A stretch of 12,894 nt of DNA from Oscillibacter sp. (GTDB lineage Bacteria > Bacillota > Clostridia > Oscillospirales > Oscillospiraceae), in contig JAFOCY010000065.1 in NCBI GenBank assembly GCA_017380995.1, positions 1 to 12,894 of the forward strand, read 5' to 3'. The notes beneath the pieces are model-generated. The model made no database searches, was not told the origin of the DNA, and saw nothing but the letters and a program-made list of their open reading frames with translations. Made by a program: the position numbers and the translations under genes. How positions within the stretch are numbered: the stretch's first letter is position 1; each line of letters starts with the position of its first letter. Positions 1 to 6,581 of this stretch are shown here, piece by piece.

Positions 1-567
1 GTGATGGAGGCTATGAACGCCGCCTGCCGCAAGTGGAAGGCCCAGCACAACATTGACTTCAGCCTCTACGGCACCCCCCTGGAGTCCACCACCTATAAGT
101 TTGCCAAGTGCCTCCAGCACCGTTTCGGCGTTGTGGAAGGCATCAACGACAAGGGCTATATCACCAACAGCTACCATGTCCATGTCACCGAGGAGATCAA
201 CGCCTTCGATAAGCTGAAGTTCGAGGCCCAGTTCCAGCACCTCTCCCCCGGCGGCGCCATCAGCTATGTGGAAGTCCCCGATATGCAGAACAATCTGGAA
301 GCAGTCCTGCAGGTGATGAAGTTCATCTATGACAACATCATCTACGCAGAGCTCAATACCAAGAGCGACTACTGCCAGGTCTGTGGCTGGGACGGCGAGA
401 TCCAGATCGAGGAAGTGGACGGCAAGCTCATTTGGAAGTGCCCCAAGTGCGGCAATACCGACCAGGACAAGATGAATGTGGCCCGCCGTACCTGCGGCTA
501 CATCGGTACCCAGTTCTGGAACCAGGGCCGCACCCAGGAGATCCGGGACCGCGTGCTGCACCTGTAA
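1..567 (+). CDS. nrdD: Anaerobic ribonucleoside-triphosphate reductase, C-terminal part (5' end outside window)
   Basis: This is the last 188 residues of the class III (oxygen-sensitive) ribonucleotide reductase, which makes deoxyribonucleotides from ribonucleoside triphosphates using a glycyl radical. Visible signatures are the zinc-binding pairs CQVC (window residues 125-128) and CPKC (147-150), followed by the glycyl-radical loop RRTCGYIG with the radical Gly at about residue 166, then the typical tail ending near the stop. The family is about 700 residues long, so the gene is cut by the left edge and the GTG at base 1 is not a real start. It is followed, after a hairpin, by nrdG, its dedicated activase, which confirms the call. 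Lysines are mostly AAG, as in well-expressed genes of this genome. Confidence 0.96.
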   Translation: MMEAMNAACRKWKAQHNIDFSLYGTPLESTTYKFAKCLQHRFGVVEGINDKGYITNSYHVHVTEEINAFDKLKFEAQFQHLSPGGAISYVEVPDMQNNLEAVLQVMKFIYDNIIYAELNTKSDYCQVCGWDGEIQIEEVDGKLIWKCPKCGNTDQDKMNVARRTCGYIGTQFWNQGRTQEIRDRVLHL

Positions 568-583
568 TACACCATCATCGCAG

Positions 584-611
584 CGCCCCGCCGGACTACG
601 GCGGGGCGTTT
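584..611 (+). terminator. Hairpin terminator after nrdD
   Basis: A perfect 10-bp GC-rich stem (584-593 with 599-608) closes a GACTA loop and is followed by only TTT and then a broken T-rich run. It sits 16 bases after the nrdD stop and just before the nrdG promoter. The short T-tract suggests partial termination, so some nrdD transcripts could read into nrdG. Confidence 0.65.
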
Positions 612-617
612 GACATC

Positions 618-646
618 TTGTCTTTCCCGTTTCTTTGGGCTATAAT
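618..646 (+). promoter_or_regulatory. Sigma-A promoter of nrdG
   Basis: A TTGTCT -35 (618-623) and a perfect TATAAT -10 (641-646) are separated by exactly 17 bases, placing the start of transcription near 653, about 38 bases upstream of the nrdG ATG. No NrdR-box-like repeat was seen next to it. Confidence 0.7.
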
Positions 647-690
647 AAACCATCACGACATCCACCCCTGAGGGCAGAAAGGATACGCAT

Positions 691-1221
691 ATGCACTACG
701 GTGAGATCAAAAACTGCGACATTGCCAACGGAGAGGGCGTGCGGGTGACCTTGTTCGTCTCCGGCTGCACCAACCACTGCAAAAACTGTTTCCAGCCCCA
801 GACCTGGGACTTTGAGTTCGGCCGCCCCTTCACTGCCGAGACGGAGGAGGAACTCCTGACCATGCTGAAGCCGGATTATATCAACGGTCTGACCGTCCTG
901 GGGGGCGAGCCCTTTGAGCCCAGCAACCAGCGTTCCCTTCTTCCCTTTTTGCGCCGGGTCAGAGAGACCTATCCCAAGAAGAACATCTGGTGCTTCAGCG
1001 GCTTTACCTACGAAGAGCTGAAGACCGATGGCAGCCACCCCCGCTGCGAGGTAACGGATGAGATGCTGGACCAGCTGGACGTGCTGGTGGACGGCCGGTT
1101 CGTGGAGGAGCTGAAGGACATCTCCCTGCGCTTCCGCGGTAGCTCCAACCAGCGGCTCATCGACATGAAAAAAAGCCGGGAGGCGGGAGAGCTCCAATTC
1201 CTGCCGGACCGCAAACGATAA
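691..1221 (+). CDS. nrdG: Anaerobic ribonucleotide reductase activating protein (radical SAM)
   Basis: NrdG uses a 4Fe-4S cluster and S-adenosylmethionine to abstract a hydrogen from the NrdD glycine, creating the glycyl radical. The 176-residue length is normal for the family. The cluster motif CTNHCKNC supplies Cys26, Cys30 and Cys33, and a GGEPF motif that contacts SAM follows later. The start is the ATG at 691, with AAAGGA seven bases upstream. It lies 123 bases after nrdD in the usual order, but with its own promoter and a hairpin between them, so the two genes can be expressed separately. The next gene, an XRE regulator, begins 24 bases after the stop with no terminator between and is probably co-transcribed. 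Confidence 0.96.
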   Translation: MHYGEIKNCDIANGEGVRVTLFVSGCTNHCKNCFQPQTWDFEFGRPFTAETEEELLTMLKPDYINGLTVLGGEPFEPSNQRSLLPFLRRVRETYPKKNIWCFSGFTYEELKTDGSHPRCEVTDEMLDQLDVLVDGRFVEELKDISLRFRGSSNQRLIDMKKSREAGELQFLPDRKR

Positions 1222-1245
1222 GCAATCTTTCAGGAGGAATCATCT

Positions 1246-1707
1246 ATGGTAACCATTGGTCAGCGTATCGAAACGCTGCGTATGCAAAAGGGACTCAGCC
1301 GTCCCGCCCTTTCCGCCGCATTGGGCCTGCCCAGAATGACAGTGGAAAAATTTGAGACCGGCCGCCAGACCCCTTCTCAGGACCAGCAGGCCAAGATCGC
1401 CGCTTATTTCGGCGTATCCGTTGCCTACCTCAAGGGTGAAGCAGACGACCCTACCAGTCTGGGCATGGACTCCTGGCTCAGCGGCAACTACCCCAGAGAA
1501 GAAGCCGCTCCTGTAAAGGCTGCACCTGTCCAGCCCACAGTGGTAGCCCAGTCCGGTGCTCCCAAAGAGGACGGAGCCGTGTTCAACGCCCTACTTAAGA
1601 GCAAATCCTTCCAGACGGTACTGCAGGCCGCTGTGCTGGAGGTCCTGCGTTCTCCTGAAGGGCAGGATCTCATTGCCAAAGCTGTGCGCAAAGAACTCCG
1701 GAAGTGA
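1246..1707 (+). CDS. XRE-family helix-turn-helix transcriptional regulator
   Basis: A 153-residue protein with an N-terminal Cro/CI-type HTH domain (about residues 4-65: IGQRIETLRMQKGLSRPALS, then the recognition region around LPRMTVEKFETGRQTPS, ending in the typical AYFGVSVAYLKG). A Pro/Ala-rich linker follows (about residues 85-110), and a short predicted helical C-terminal segment (about 118-153) contains EVLRSPEGQDLIAKAVRKEL, which may mediate dimer or partner contacts. The ATG has a strong AGGAGG eight bases upstream. It is 24 bases after nrdG, suggesting one transcript. Its targets cannot be told from the sequence. A role in anaerobic nucleotide metabolism is only a guess from position. 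Confidence 0.85.
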   Translation: MVTIGQRIETLRMQKGLSRPALSAALGLPRMTVEKFETGRQTPSQDQQAKIAAYFGVSVAYLKGEADDPTSLGMDSWLSGNYPREEAAPVKAAPVQPTVVAQSGAPKEDGAVFNALLKSKSFQTVLQAAVLEVLRSPEGQDLIAKAVRKELRK

Positions 1708-1773
1708 TGAACCGTTCCCTTTGCGTTCCTTTCCAGGCGGGCAAACGCGATATTTTTGAGTGATCTTATAACA

Positions 1774-1805
1774 AAGAGGACCGCAGCATCTGCTGCGGTC
1801 CTCTT
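1774..1805. terminator. Bidirectional terminator between XRE regulator and Rrf2 regulator
   Basis: A perfect stem of about 14 bp (1774-1787 with 1792-1805, core GACCGCAGC) closes a four-base loop. It sits between two convergent genes, just beyond the Rrf2 stop. The T-runs on both sides are interrupted, so efficiency is uncertain, but position and symmetry fit a shared terminator. Confidence 0.75.
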
Positions 1806-1810
1806 CCTGT

Positions 1811-2227
1811 TCACTTTTTGCTGGCCTGCTCTGCCAGAAGGTCTGCCAGTGTGTAGCGGTCAATGTACTCATTCACCACGGCGTAAAGCCCCGCCCAAAA
1901 ATCCGGAGTGGAGCACTCACAGCAGCCCTTGCAGCGGTCCTCGCCTCCCATACAGGAAACAGGCGCCAAGCTTCCCTCCGTCAGCCGCAGGATGCTTCCC
2001 ACCGTGTACGCAGCAGGCTCCTTGATCAGGCGGTAGCCGCCTTGGGCTCCCCGTCCGCTTTGCAGCATACCAGCCTTGGAAAGGGTACCGGCGATCTGCT
2101 CCAGATACTTGATGGAGAGGTTCTCCCGGGAAGCAACGTCCTTCAAGGAGACAAAGCCACTGCCATCATGGGCGGCGATGTCCATCATCAGCCGCAGGGC
2201 ATATTGACCTTTGGTGGAAATCTTCAT
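1811..2227 (-). CDS. Rrf2/IscR-like transcriptional regulator
   Basis: A 138-residue Rrf2-family winged-helix regulator. It begins MKISTKGQYALRLMMDIA, the family hallmark, followed by the wing region GRGAQGGYRLIK (about residues 58-69). A cysteine cluster (Cys92, 99, 102, 103, 105) lies where IscR holds its 2Fe-2S cluster, so Fe-S or redox sensing is plausible but not proven, because the spacing differs from IscR. An ATG 21 bases further upstream is in frame, but the start at 2227 has GGAGGT seven bases upstream and matches the family N-terminus. It is divergent from the malic enzyme, and a palindrome over its own promoter suggests autoregulation. Confidence 0.92.
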   Translation of the reverse strand: MKISTKGQYALRLMMDIAAHDGSGFVSLKDVASRENLSIKYLEQIAGTLSKAGMLQSGRGAQGGYRLIKEPAAYTVGSILRLTEGSLAPVSCMGGEDRCKGCCECSTPDFWAGLYAVVNEYIDRYTLADLLAEQASKK

Positions 2228-2253
2228 AGCAACCTCCAGGAAACTCATTTTTC

Positions 2254-2277
2254 AATTCCTATAATAATATAGGAATT
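2254..2277. promoter_or_regulatory. 24-bp palindrome, probable Rrf2 operator
   Basis: Two perfect 10-base arms, AATTCCTATA (2254-2263) and its reverse complement (2268-2277), flank four bases. The palindrome covers the -10 of the Rrf2 gene. Rrf2 regulators commonly bind AT-rich palindromes at their own promoters. The assignment to this regulator is inferred from position. Confidence 0.7.
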
Positions 2278-2289
2278 CTGGGATTTCAA
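2261..2289 (-). promoter_or_regulatory. Promoter of the Rrf2-family gene
   Basis: On the minus strand a TTGAAA -35 (2289-2284) and a TATTAT -10 (2266-2261) are separated by 17 bases. The -10 lies inside the palindrome at 2254-2277, so a bound regulator would block RNA polymerase. It would give a leader of about 25 bases before the ATG at 2227, with GGAGGT in it. Confidence 0.6.
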
Positions 2290-2290
2290 G

Positions 2291-2325
2291 TAGGAATTGA
2301 CAACCGCTCCTCTTTTGCATAAAAT
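2291..2325 (+). promoter_or_regulatory. Promoter of the malic enzyme gene with overlapping TAGGAATT half-site
   Basis: A consensus TTGACA -35 (2297-2302), 17-base spacer and TAAAAT -10 (2320-2325) lead to the malic enzyme ATG at 2369. The -35 is overlapped by TAGGAATT (2291-2298), an exact copy of the right half of the neighbouring palindrome, placed 21 bases from it on the same strand. Confidence 0.72.
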
Positions 2326-2368
2326 ATCCTTATCATTTTACCGATTTAAAGAAGGAGCGCGATCAAAT

Positions 2369-3541
2369 ATGGATTATGCCAAAGAATCTCTGCGCCTGCA
2401 CGGACAGTGGCGGGGTAAGCTGGAGATCAAAGCCAGAGCTGATGTAAATGACAAGGAATCGCTGTCTCTTGCCTATACCCCGGGTGTGGCCCAGCCCTGC
2501 CTGGAGATCCAAAAAGACGTAAACAAGAGCTATGAGCTGACCCGCCGGTGGAATACCGTGGCCGTGGTGACGGATGGCACCGCTGTTCTGGGCCTTGGTG
2601 ATATTGGTCCTGAGGCCGGTATGCCTGTGATGGAAGGAAAGTGTGTCCTCTTCAAGGCCTTTGGCGATGTGGACGCGATCCCGCTGTGCGTGCGGAGCAA
2701 GGAAGTGGATGAGATCGTCAATACCGTTGCCCTTCTGGCAGGATCCTTTGGCGGCGTAAACCTGGAGGATATCTCCGCTCCCCGCTGCTTTGAGATCGAG
2801 CGGCAGCTGAAGGAACGCTGCGACATCCCCATCTTCCACGATGACCAGCACGGCACCGCCGTCATCACCCTCGCAGGCCTTACCAACGCCTTAAAGGTGG
2901 TCGGCAAAAGATTAGAAGAAGTCCGCATTGTGGTCAGCGGCGCCGGCGCGGCAGCCATCTCCATCACCAAGCTCCTGCTCTCCGCAGGCGCCAGGGACAT
3001 CACTCTCTGTGACCGCAAGGGAGCCATTTACGCCGGTCGTGAGGGCCTGAATTGGATCAAGGAGGAAATGGCCCAGGTGACCAATCCTTCTAAAAAGAGC
3101 GGCAGCCTTGCGGATATGCTGGTGGGCGCCGACGTATTCATCGGCGTTTCCGCCCCCGGTATGGTGACAACGGACATGGTGAAGACCATGAACCGCGATG
3201 CCATCATCTTCGCCTGCGCAAACCCCACGCCTGAGATCTTCCCCGAGGATGCCAAGGCCGGCGGAGCGGCAGTTGTGTCCACAGGCCGCAGCGACTATCC
3301 CAACCAGATCAATAACGTCCTGGCCTTCCCCGGTATCTTCCGGGGCGCCCTGGACGCCCGGGCCAGCGACATCAATGACGAGATGAAGATTGCCGCCGCC
3401 CATGCTCTGGCGGGCCTCATCTCCGATGAAGAGCTGACCGCCGAGTATATCATTCCCGCCGCCTTCGATCCTCGGGTGAAGACGGCTGTTGCCGAGGCCG
3501 TAAAAAAAGCGGCTTATGACTCCGGCGTCGCGAGAATCTGA
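2369..3541 (+). CDS. NAD(P)-dependent malic enzyme
   Basis: The enzyme oxidatively decarboxylates malate to pyruvate and CO2 with reduction of NAD(P). Length is 390 residues, typical of the short bacterial form. Motifs in order: SLAYTPGV with the catalytic Tyr37; DGTAVLGLGDIG (69-80); EGKCVLFKAFGDVDA with the active-site lysine region (89-103); metal-binding FEIE and HDDQHGTAV (141-165); Rossmann GAGAAA (191-196); NPTPEI (285-290); and YPNQINNVLAFPGIFRGALD (310-329). The residue after the second Rossmann strand is Asp215 (LCDRKG), which favours NAD over NADP, an inference only. The upstream in-frame extension to 2297 was rejected because it begins inside the promoter. GAAGGAG lies 11 bases before the chosen ATG. 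Possible control by the divergent Rrf2 regulator is suggested by the shared operator sequence. Confidence 0.96.
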   Translation: MDYAKESLRLHGQWRGKLEIKARADVNDKESLSLAYTPGVAQPCLEIQKDVNKSYELTRRWNTVAVVTDGTAVLGLGDIGPEAGMPVMEGKCVLFKAFGDVDAIPLCVRSKEVDEIVNTVALLAGSFGGVNLEDISAPRCFEIERQLKERCDIPIFHDDQHGTAVITLAGLTNALKVVGKRLEEVRIVVSGAGAAAISITKLLLSAGARDITLCDRKGAIYAGREGLNWIKEEMAQVTNPSKKSGSLADMLVGADVFIGVSAPGMVTTDMVKTMNRDAIIFACANPTPEIFPEDAKAGGAAVVSTGRSDYPNQINNVLAFPGIFRGALDARASDINDEMKIAAAHALAGLISDEELTAEYIIPAAFDPRVKTAVAEAVKKAAYDSGVARI

Positions 3542-3542
3542 T

Positions 3543-3573
3543 AAAAAGCGGACGGCAATGCCGTCCGCTTTTT
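3543..3573. terminator. Bidirectional terminator between malic enzyme and anti-sigma genes
   Basis: A 14-bp stem (3543-3556 with 3560-3573, core GCGGACGGC) has an AAT loop, with AAAAA at one foot and TTTTT at the other, so it works as an intrinsic terminator in both directions. It starts two bases after the malic enzyme stop, and its right foot overlaps the stop codon of the minus-strand anti-sigma gene. Confidence 0.9.
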
Positions 3574-4618
3574 ACTCCTGCAGTGTAAATTGGTGCAATT
3601 CCAGCCAGGTATCATTGATCTTGACAGCCGTAACAGTCCTGGGGTCTACGATCTGGCGGAAGGGGCCGTAGGAGAGGGTATAGTCCGTGTGTCCCGCCGC
3701 GTCAGTAACTGTGCGAAGACCGGAGTTGTTTGCGCTGGCAGTCTCCTCTCCCCTCGCCATCAAGGCGCCTGTCTCGATGTCCTTGAGACGGATCTCTGCG
3801 GTTTCATCCACGGTGGTGAAATCTATTTCTGCTTCGAACGGGTCCATACGGACTTCTGTAACGCGGATGGCAGGGAGGCTCCCGCTTTCAAACACCACAT
3901 CCCCGGTATAGACCTGGGTCATAGGCTTGGGGGAAACGGTAAAAGTGAACTCAAAGGGGCCCTCGATGGTCTCTTTTCCCATCTCTATATGTTCCAGGTG
4001 CAGTGTCAGCTCCGCTTCTTCCTGTCCTCCAAGCTCCTGTTGGACCAGCAGGCGGTGTTCCCCCGTCTCCCAGTCTGGAATATAGGTAATGCCTAGTCTT
4101 CGTAAGGAAGCCAAGACGCCCCAATAGGCTTCGATCTCCTCGTCAGTCATATGCGGATATGCTTCCCGCACCTGTCCGTACATAAATGCTTTGGAGCCGG
4201 TCAGCCAGGAATCCAGACTGGTGAATTTGTCCATGAACGCGCCTTCCCCGTCCAGTCCTTCCACAGACAAAGAAAGGAACAGGTATTCCCCATCCCAGAG
4301 GGCGCCGTCCAGCGTCATGGTGATATCCCCCACTGTCTCGCTCTGGCCGATGACGGTGCCAAGCTCTTCAAAGAGGGTCTGAGAAGCTTCCGGCGTTTGG
4401 ACATCCTCGCTGATGCTCCGGAACCAGTGAGAGAACTGCCCTGTCACAACGGCCACGCCGCAGGCGGTGAGCATCATCACCGCGGCAATAAGGGCGACTA
4501 AGGTCAGTCGCCGTTTCTTCGGCCGGACCACCCGGCGCAAAATCCGCTTTTGCGTCATTTCATCCAAGGGGGGGACTGTGGTCTCCAGGTCGTTTACCAG
4601 CGCATACCAATCCTTCAA
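3572..4618 (-). CDS. DUF4179-type membrane anti-sigma factor (putative)
   Basis: A 348-residue protein with a cytoplasmic N-terminus of about 37 residues, basic before the membrane (RRVVRPKKRR), one hydrophobic segment (about 38-60, LTLVALIAAVMMLTACGVAV) and a large extracytoplasmic region rich in beta-strand patterns. This is the layout of DUF4179 proteins, which usually follow an ECF sigma gene and are taken to hold that sigma at the membrane. I see no zinc-binding anti-sigma HxxxCxxC motif. The start is a TTG at 4618, overlapping the sigma stop as TTGA, with AGGAGGT six bases upstream, so translational coupling is likely. The segment also contains LTAC (50-53), which resembles a lipobox. 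The stimulus is unknown. The family call rests on layout and partner, not a database search. Confidence 0.75.
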   Translation of the reverse strand: MKDWYALVNDLETTVPPLDEMTQKRILRRVVRPKKRRLTLVALIAAVMMLTACGVAVVTGQFSHWFRSISEDVQTPEASQTLFEELGTVIGQSETVGDITMTLDGALWDGEYLFLSLSVEGLDGEGAFMDKFTSLDSWLTGSKAFMYGQVREAYPHMTDEEIEAYWGVLASLRRLGITYIPDWETGEHRLLVQQELGGQEEAELTLHLEHIEMGKETIEGPFEFTFTVSPKPMTQVYTGDVVFESGSLPAIRVTEVRMDPFEAEIDFTTVDETAEIRLKDIETGALMARGEETASANNSGLRTVTDAAGHTDYTLSYGPFRQIVDPRTVTAVKINDTWLELHQFTLQE

Positions 4619-5127
4619 AGCGGCACCTCCTTTTGTAAGAACTTCCGCATCCGGTGGAGCCTTCCACGGACCGCCGCCTCCGTCAAGCCGTAACGCAGAG
4701 CGATCTCCGCCGCCGTCTCCAAAAGCAGATAATGGCGCAGGAAGATCTCTCCGTCCGGCGGGGACAGCGTTCTGATGTACTCCGCCAAGGCCCCGGCCAG
4801 AACCGTACGCTCCAGAAAATCAGAGTCCGCGCCGTCATGGTCAAAGAGGGGGACCTCCTCCCGGCGGCGCAGGACGCGCCAGCGGTCAATGGCCAGGTTC
4901 CGGGCAGTGGTAATGACAAAGCCCCGGAGAGTCTCCGGATCGATCTTGTCGCCGTTTTTCCAGATGGCAATGATGGTGTCTGCCGCCACTTCTTCCACGT
5001 CGGCGCCGCGCCCCGGCAGGAGCCGGGCGGCAATGGCGGAGGCCAGGGGCGCATAACGCTCCGTCAGTTCCACCAAGGCGGTATTGGGTTGGGTCTTTAG
5101 TTTTGCAATGAGTTCCCGGTCCGTCAC
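4615..5127 (-). CDS. ECF-like RNA polymerase sigma factor
   Basis: A 170-residue sigma-70 family protein with only regions 2 and 4. Region 2 spans about residues 14-90 and includes ADVEEVAADTIIAIW, where DVEEVAADT is the usual core-binding helix, and FVITTARNLAIDRWRVLRRR, the -10 recognition helix. Region 4 spans about 112-166 and includes LSPPDGEIFLRHYLLLETAAEI and the HTH GLTEAAVRGRLHRMRKFL. The open frame extends to a GTG at 5136, but that codon is inside the ribosome binding site. The GTG at 5127 lies seven bases after AAGGAGGT and gives a natural MTDRELIAKL start, so I chose it. It overlaps the anti-sigma by four bases, forming a sigma/anti-sigma pair. I could not recognise its own promoter with confidence. 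Confidence 0.9.
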   Translation of the reverse strand: MTDRELIAKLKTQPNTALVELTERYAPLASAIAARLLPGRGADVEEVAADTIIAIWKNGDKIDPETLRGFVITTARNLAIDRWRVLRRREEVPLFDHDGADSDFLERTVLAGALAEYIRTLSPPDGEIFLRHYLLLETAAEIALRYGLTEAAVRGRLHRMRKFLQKEVPL

Positions 5128-5188
5128 GGCCCTCACCTCCTTCTATATGGGATACGAAGAAACTCCGCAAAACGGTGCAAACTTTTTG

Positions 5189-5220
5189 AAAAAATTTGCC
5201 GCCGGGTAATCGGCGGCAAA
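5189..5220 (-). terminator. Intrinsic terminator of dpaL
   Basis: On the minus strand a 10-bp stem (5220-5211 with 5204-5195, TTTGCCGCCG) with a six-base loop is followed by TTTTTT (5194-5189). It lies about 11 bases after the dpaL stop and separates dpaL from the sigma gene transcribed in the same direction. Confidence 0.88.
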
Positions 5221-5231
5221 CTCTCAGGGTC

Positions 5232-6449
5232 TCATACGGTGGGATATTCTCCGCCCCAGACCACTCTTGCGTACTTTTCCGGGTCGGTATCGCCCTCGGT
5301 GGAGAACAGCAGCACCTGGGAGAACCGATCCAGGCCCAGCTTCTCACGAAGGCCGACATAAGCCTCATCCTCCATAATGGCGCAAAGCAGGCCCATGCCC
5401 ACAGCGCCGGACTCGCCGGACTTCACAATGGGATCTCCCTGAATGGGGGCGGCCAGGCGCCGCATACCGCTGGCGCTGACCCAGTCGGGGCAGGAGACAA
5501 AGGCGTCAGCATGGTTGCGCAGGATATCCCAGGAGAGGATATTTGGCTCGCCGCAGGCGAGGCCTGCCATCATGGTGGCAAGGTCTCCCTCCACGATACG
5601 AATCTCACCGTCTCCGGCCGCTGCTCCCTGATACAGGCAGTCGGCCGCCCGGGCCTCCACGACCACAAACTTGGGCGGATCATTGGGGAAGAGGTTTGCA
5701 AAATAGCCAATGACCGCACCGGCAAGACTTCCCACACCTGCCTGGATAAACACATGGGTGGGACGGTTCACGCTCAAAGAACGCAGCTGCTCCGCAGCCT
5801 CCGCAGCCATGGTGCCGTATCCCTCCATGATCCAGGCGGGAATTTCTTCATAGCCCGCCCAGGCAGTATCCTGGATCACAACGCCATGCTCTGTCTGGGC
5901 AGCTTCGGCGGCAGCCAGGCGGACGCAGTCATCGTAGTTCAGCTCTTCGATGGTGACTTCAGCACCCTCGGCAGCAATATTGTCAAAGCGCTGCGTGGTG
6001 CTGCCCTTGGGCATATGAACAACGGACTTCTGCCCCAGCTTGTTGGCAGCCCAGGCAACGCCCCGGCCATGGTTGCCGTCGGTGGCGGTAAAGAAGGTGG
6101 CCTGTCCAAAATCAGCGCGGAACGTCTCCCCGGTGAGATACTCATAGGTCAACTCCGAAATGTCCTTTCCCATTTCCTGGGCGATGTACCGGGCCATGGC
6201 AAAGGAGCCGCCCAGGACCTTGAAGGCATTCAGCCCGAAGCGGTAACTCTCGTCCTTCACGTACACGCCGCCAAGGCCAAGGCGCTGCGCCATGCCATCC
6301 AGCTTGGCCAGGGGCGTTACAGCGTACTGGGGAAAGCTTTTATGGAAGGTAGCAGCGGTCTTTACGTTCTCCAGAGCCATGATGGCAAGCTGAGAATCGT
6401 CACTCTTGGGCATGATATTTTCTGCCCATTTAATGGGTTGGAGCATCAT
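5232..6449 (-). CDS. dpaL: Diaminopropionate ammonia-lyase (PLP-dependent)
   Basis: This enzyme splits 2,3-diaminopropionate into pyruvate and two ammonia using pyridoxal phosphate, feeding an amino acid into central carbon metabolism. Length is 405 residues, normal for the DpaL/YgeX family. The Schiff-base lysine is Lys77 in RFGLNAFKVLGG, the TATDGNHGRG motif carries Asp124, and IQDTAWAGYEEIP carries Asp194. The last two match catalytic aspartates described for the E. coli enzyme, with numbering shifted by about four or five. Two adjacent ATGs are possible. The second (6446) is seven bases from GAGG and the first only four, so the protein may be one residue shorter. It has its own promoter and terminator. 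No transporter gene accompanies it here, so the substrate source is unclear. Confidence 0.93.
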   Translation of the reverse strand: MMLQPIKWAENIMPKSDDSQLAIMALENVKTAATFHKSFPQYAVTPLAKLDGMAQRLGLGGVYVKDESYRFGLNAFKVLGGSFAMARYIAQEMGKDISELTYEYLTGETFRADFGQATFFTATDGNHGRGVAWAANKLGQKSVVHMPKGSTTQRFDNIAAEGAEVTIEELNYDDCVRLAAAEAAQTEHGVVIQDTAWAGYEEIPAWIMEGYGTMAAEAAEQLRSLSVNRPTHVFIQAGVGSLAGAVIGYFANLFPNDPPKFVVVEARAADCLYQGAAAGDGEIRIVEGDLATMMAGLACGEPNILSWDILRNHADAFVSCPDWVSASGMRRLAAPIQGDPIVKSGESGAVGMGLLCAIMEDEAYVGLREKLGLDRFSQVLLFSTEGDTDPEKYARVVWGGEYPTV

Positions 6450-6477
6450 AACACCTCATTTTTATATGGATGATTTC

Positions 6478-6505
6478 ATCATATCATACCGGAAAAACAA
6501 GTCAA
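6478..6505 (-). promoter_or_regulatory. Promoter of dpaL
   Basis: On the minus strand a TTGACT -35 (6505-6500), 16-base spacer and TATGAT -10 (6483-6478) precede dpaL by about 30 bases. Its -35 is only ten bases from the -35 of the divergent copper operon. Confidence 0.68.
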
Positions 6506-6515
6506 CCCCTGTTCC

Positions 6516-6544
6516 TTGACAAATACCCCCCAGGGGTATATACT
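6516..6544 (+). promoter_or_regulatory. Promoter of the copA-csoR-copZ operon
   Basis: A perfect TTGACA -35 (6516-6521) and a TATACT -10 (6539-6544) are separated by 17 bases. The spacer holds a CsoR-type palindrome. The 5' leader before the copA ATG would be about 30 bases and includes GGAGG. Confidence 0.85.
6523..6539. promoter_or_regulatory. CsoR operator
   Basis: ATACCCC (6523-6529) and GGGGTAT (6533-6539) are perfect inverted 7-base arms around CCA, matching the known TACCC/GGGTA character of CsoR sites. It sits between -35 and -10, where binding would block polymerase. csoR is encoded in the same operon, so copper would lift repression. Confidence 0.85.
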
Positions 6545-6581
6545 TTCTTCAACAACAAACATCTCAAGAAGGAGGATCTTT

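Noticed and set aside
610..615. TTGACA at 610-615 as the -35 of nrdG
   Set aside because: It lies 25 bases from the TATAAT, too far; TTGTCT at 618-623 has the correct 17-base spacing.
2297..2368. Longer malic enzyme start at 2297
   Set aside because: The extra 24 codons cover the -35 and -10 boxes, and the family N-terminus and ribosome binding site fit the ATG at 2369.
5196..6473. A 425-residue plus-strand open frame, longer than the gene it overlaps
   Set aside because: It is codon-aligned antisense to dpaL, which carries all PLP-enzyme motifs, its own promoter, ribosome binding site and terminator. The frame starts inside the dpaL terminator.
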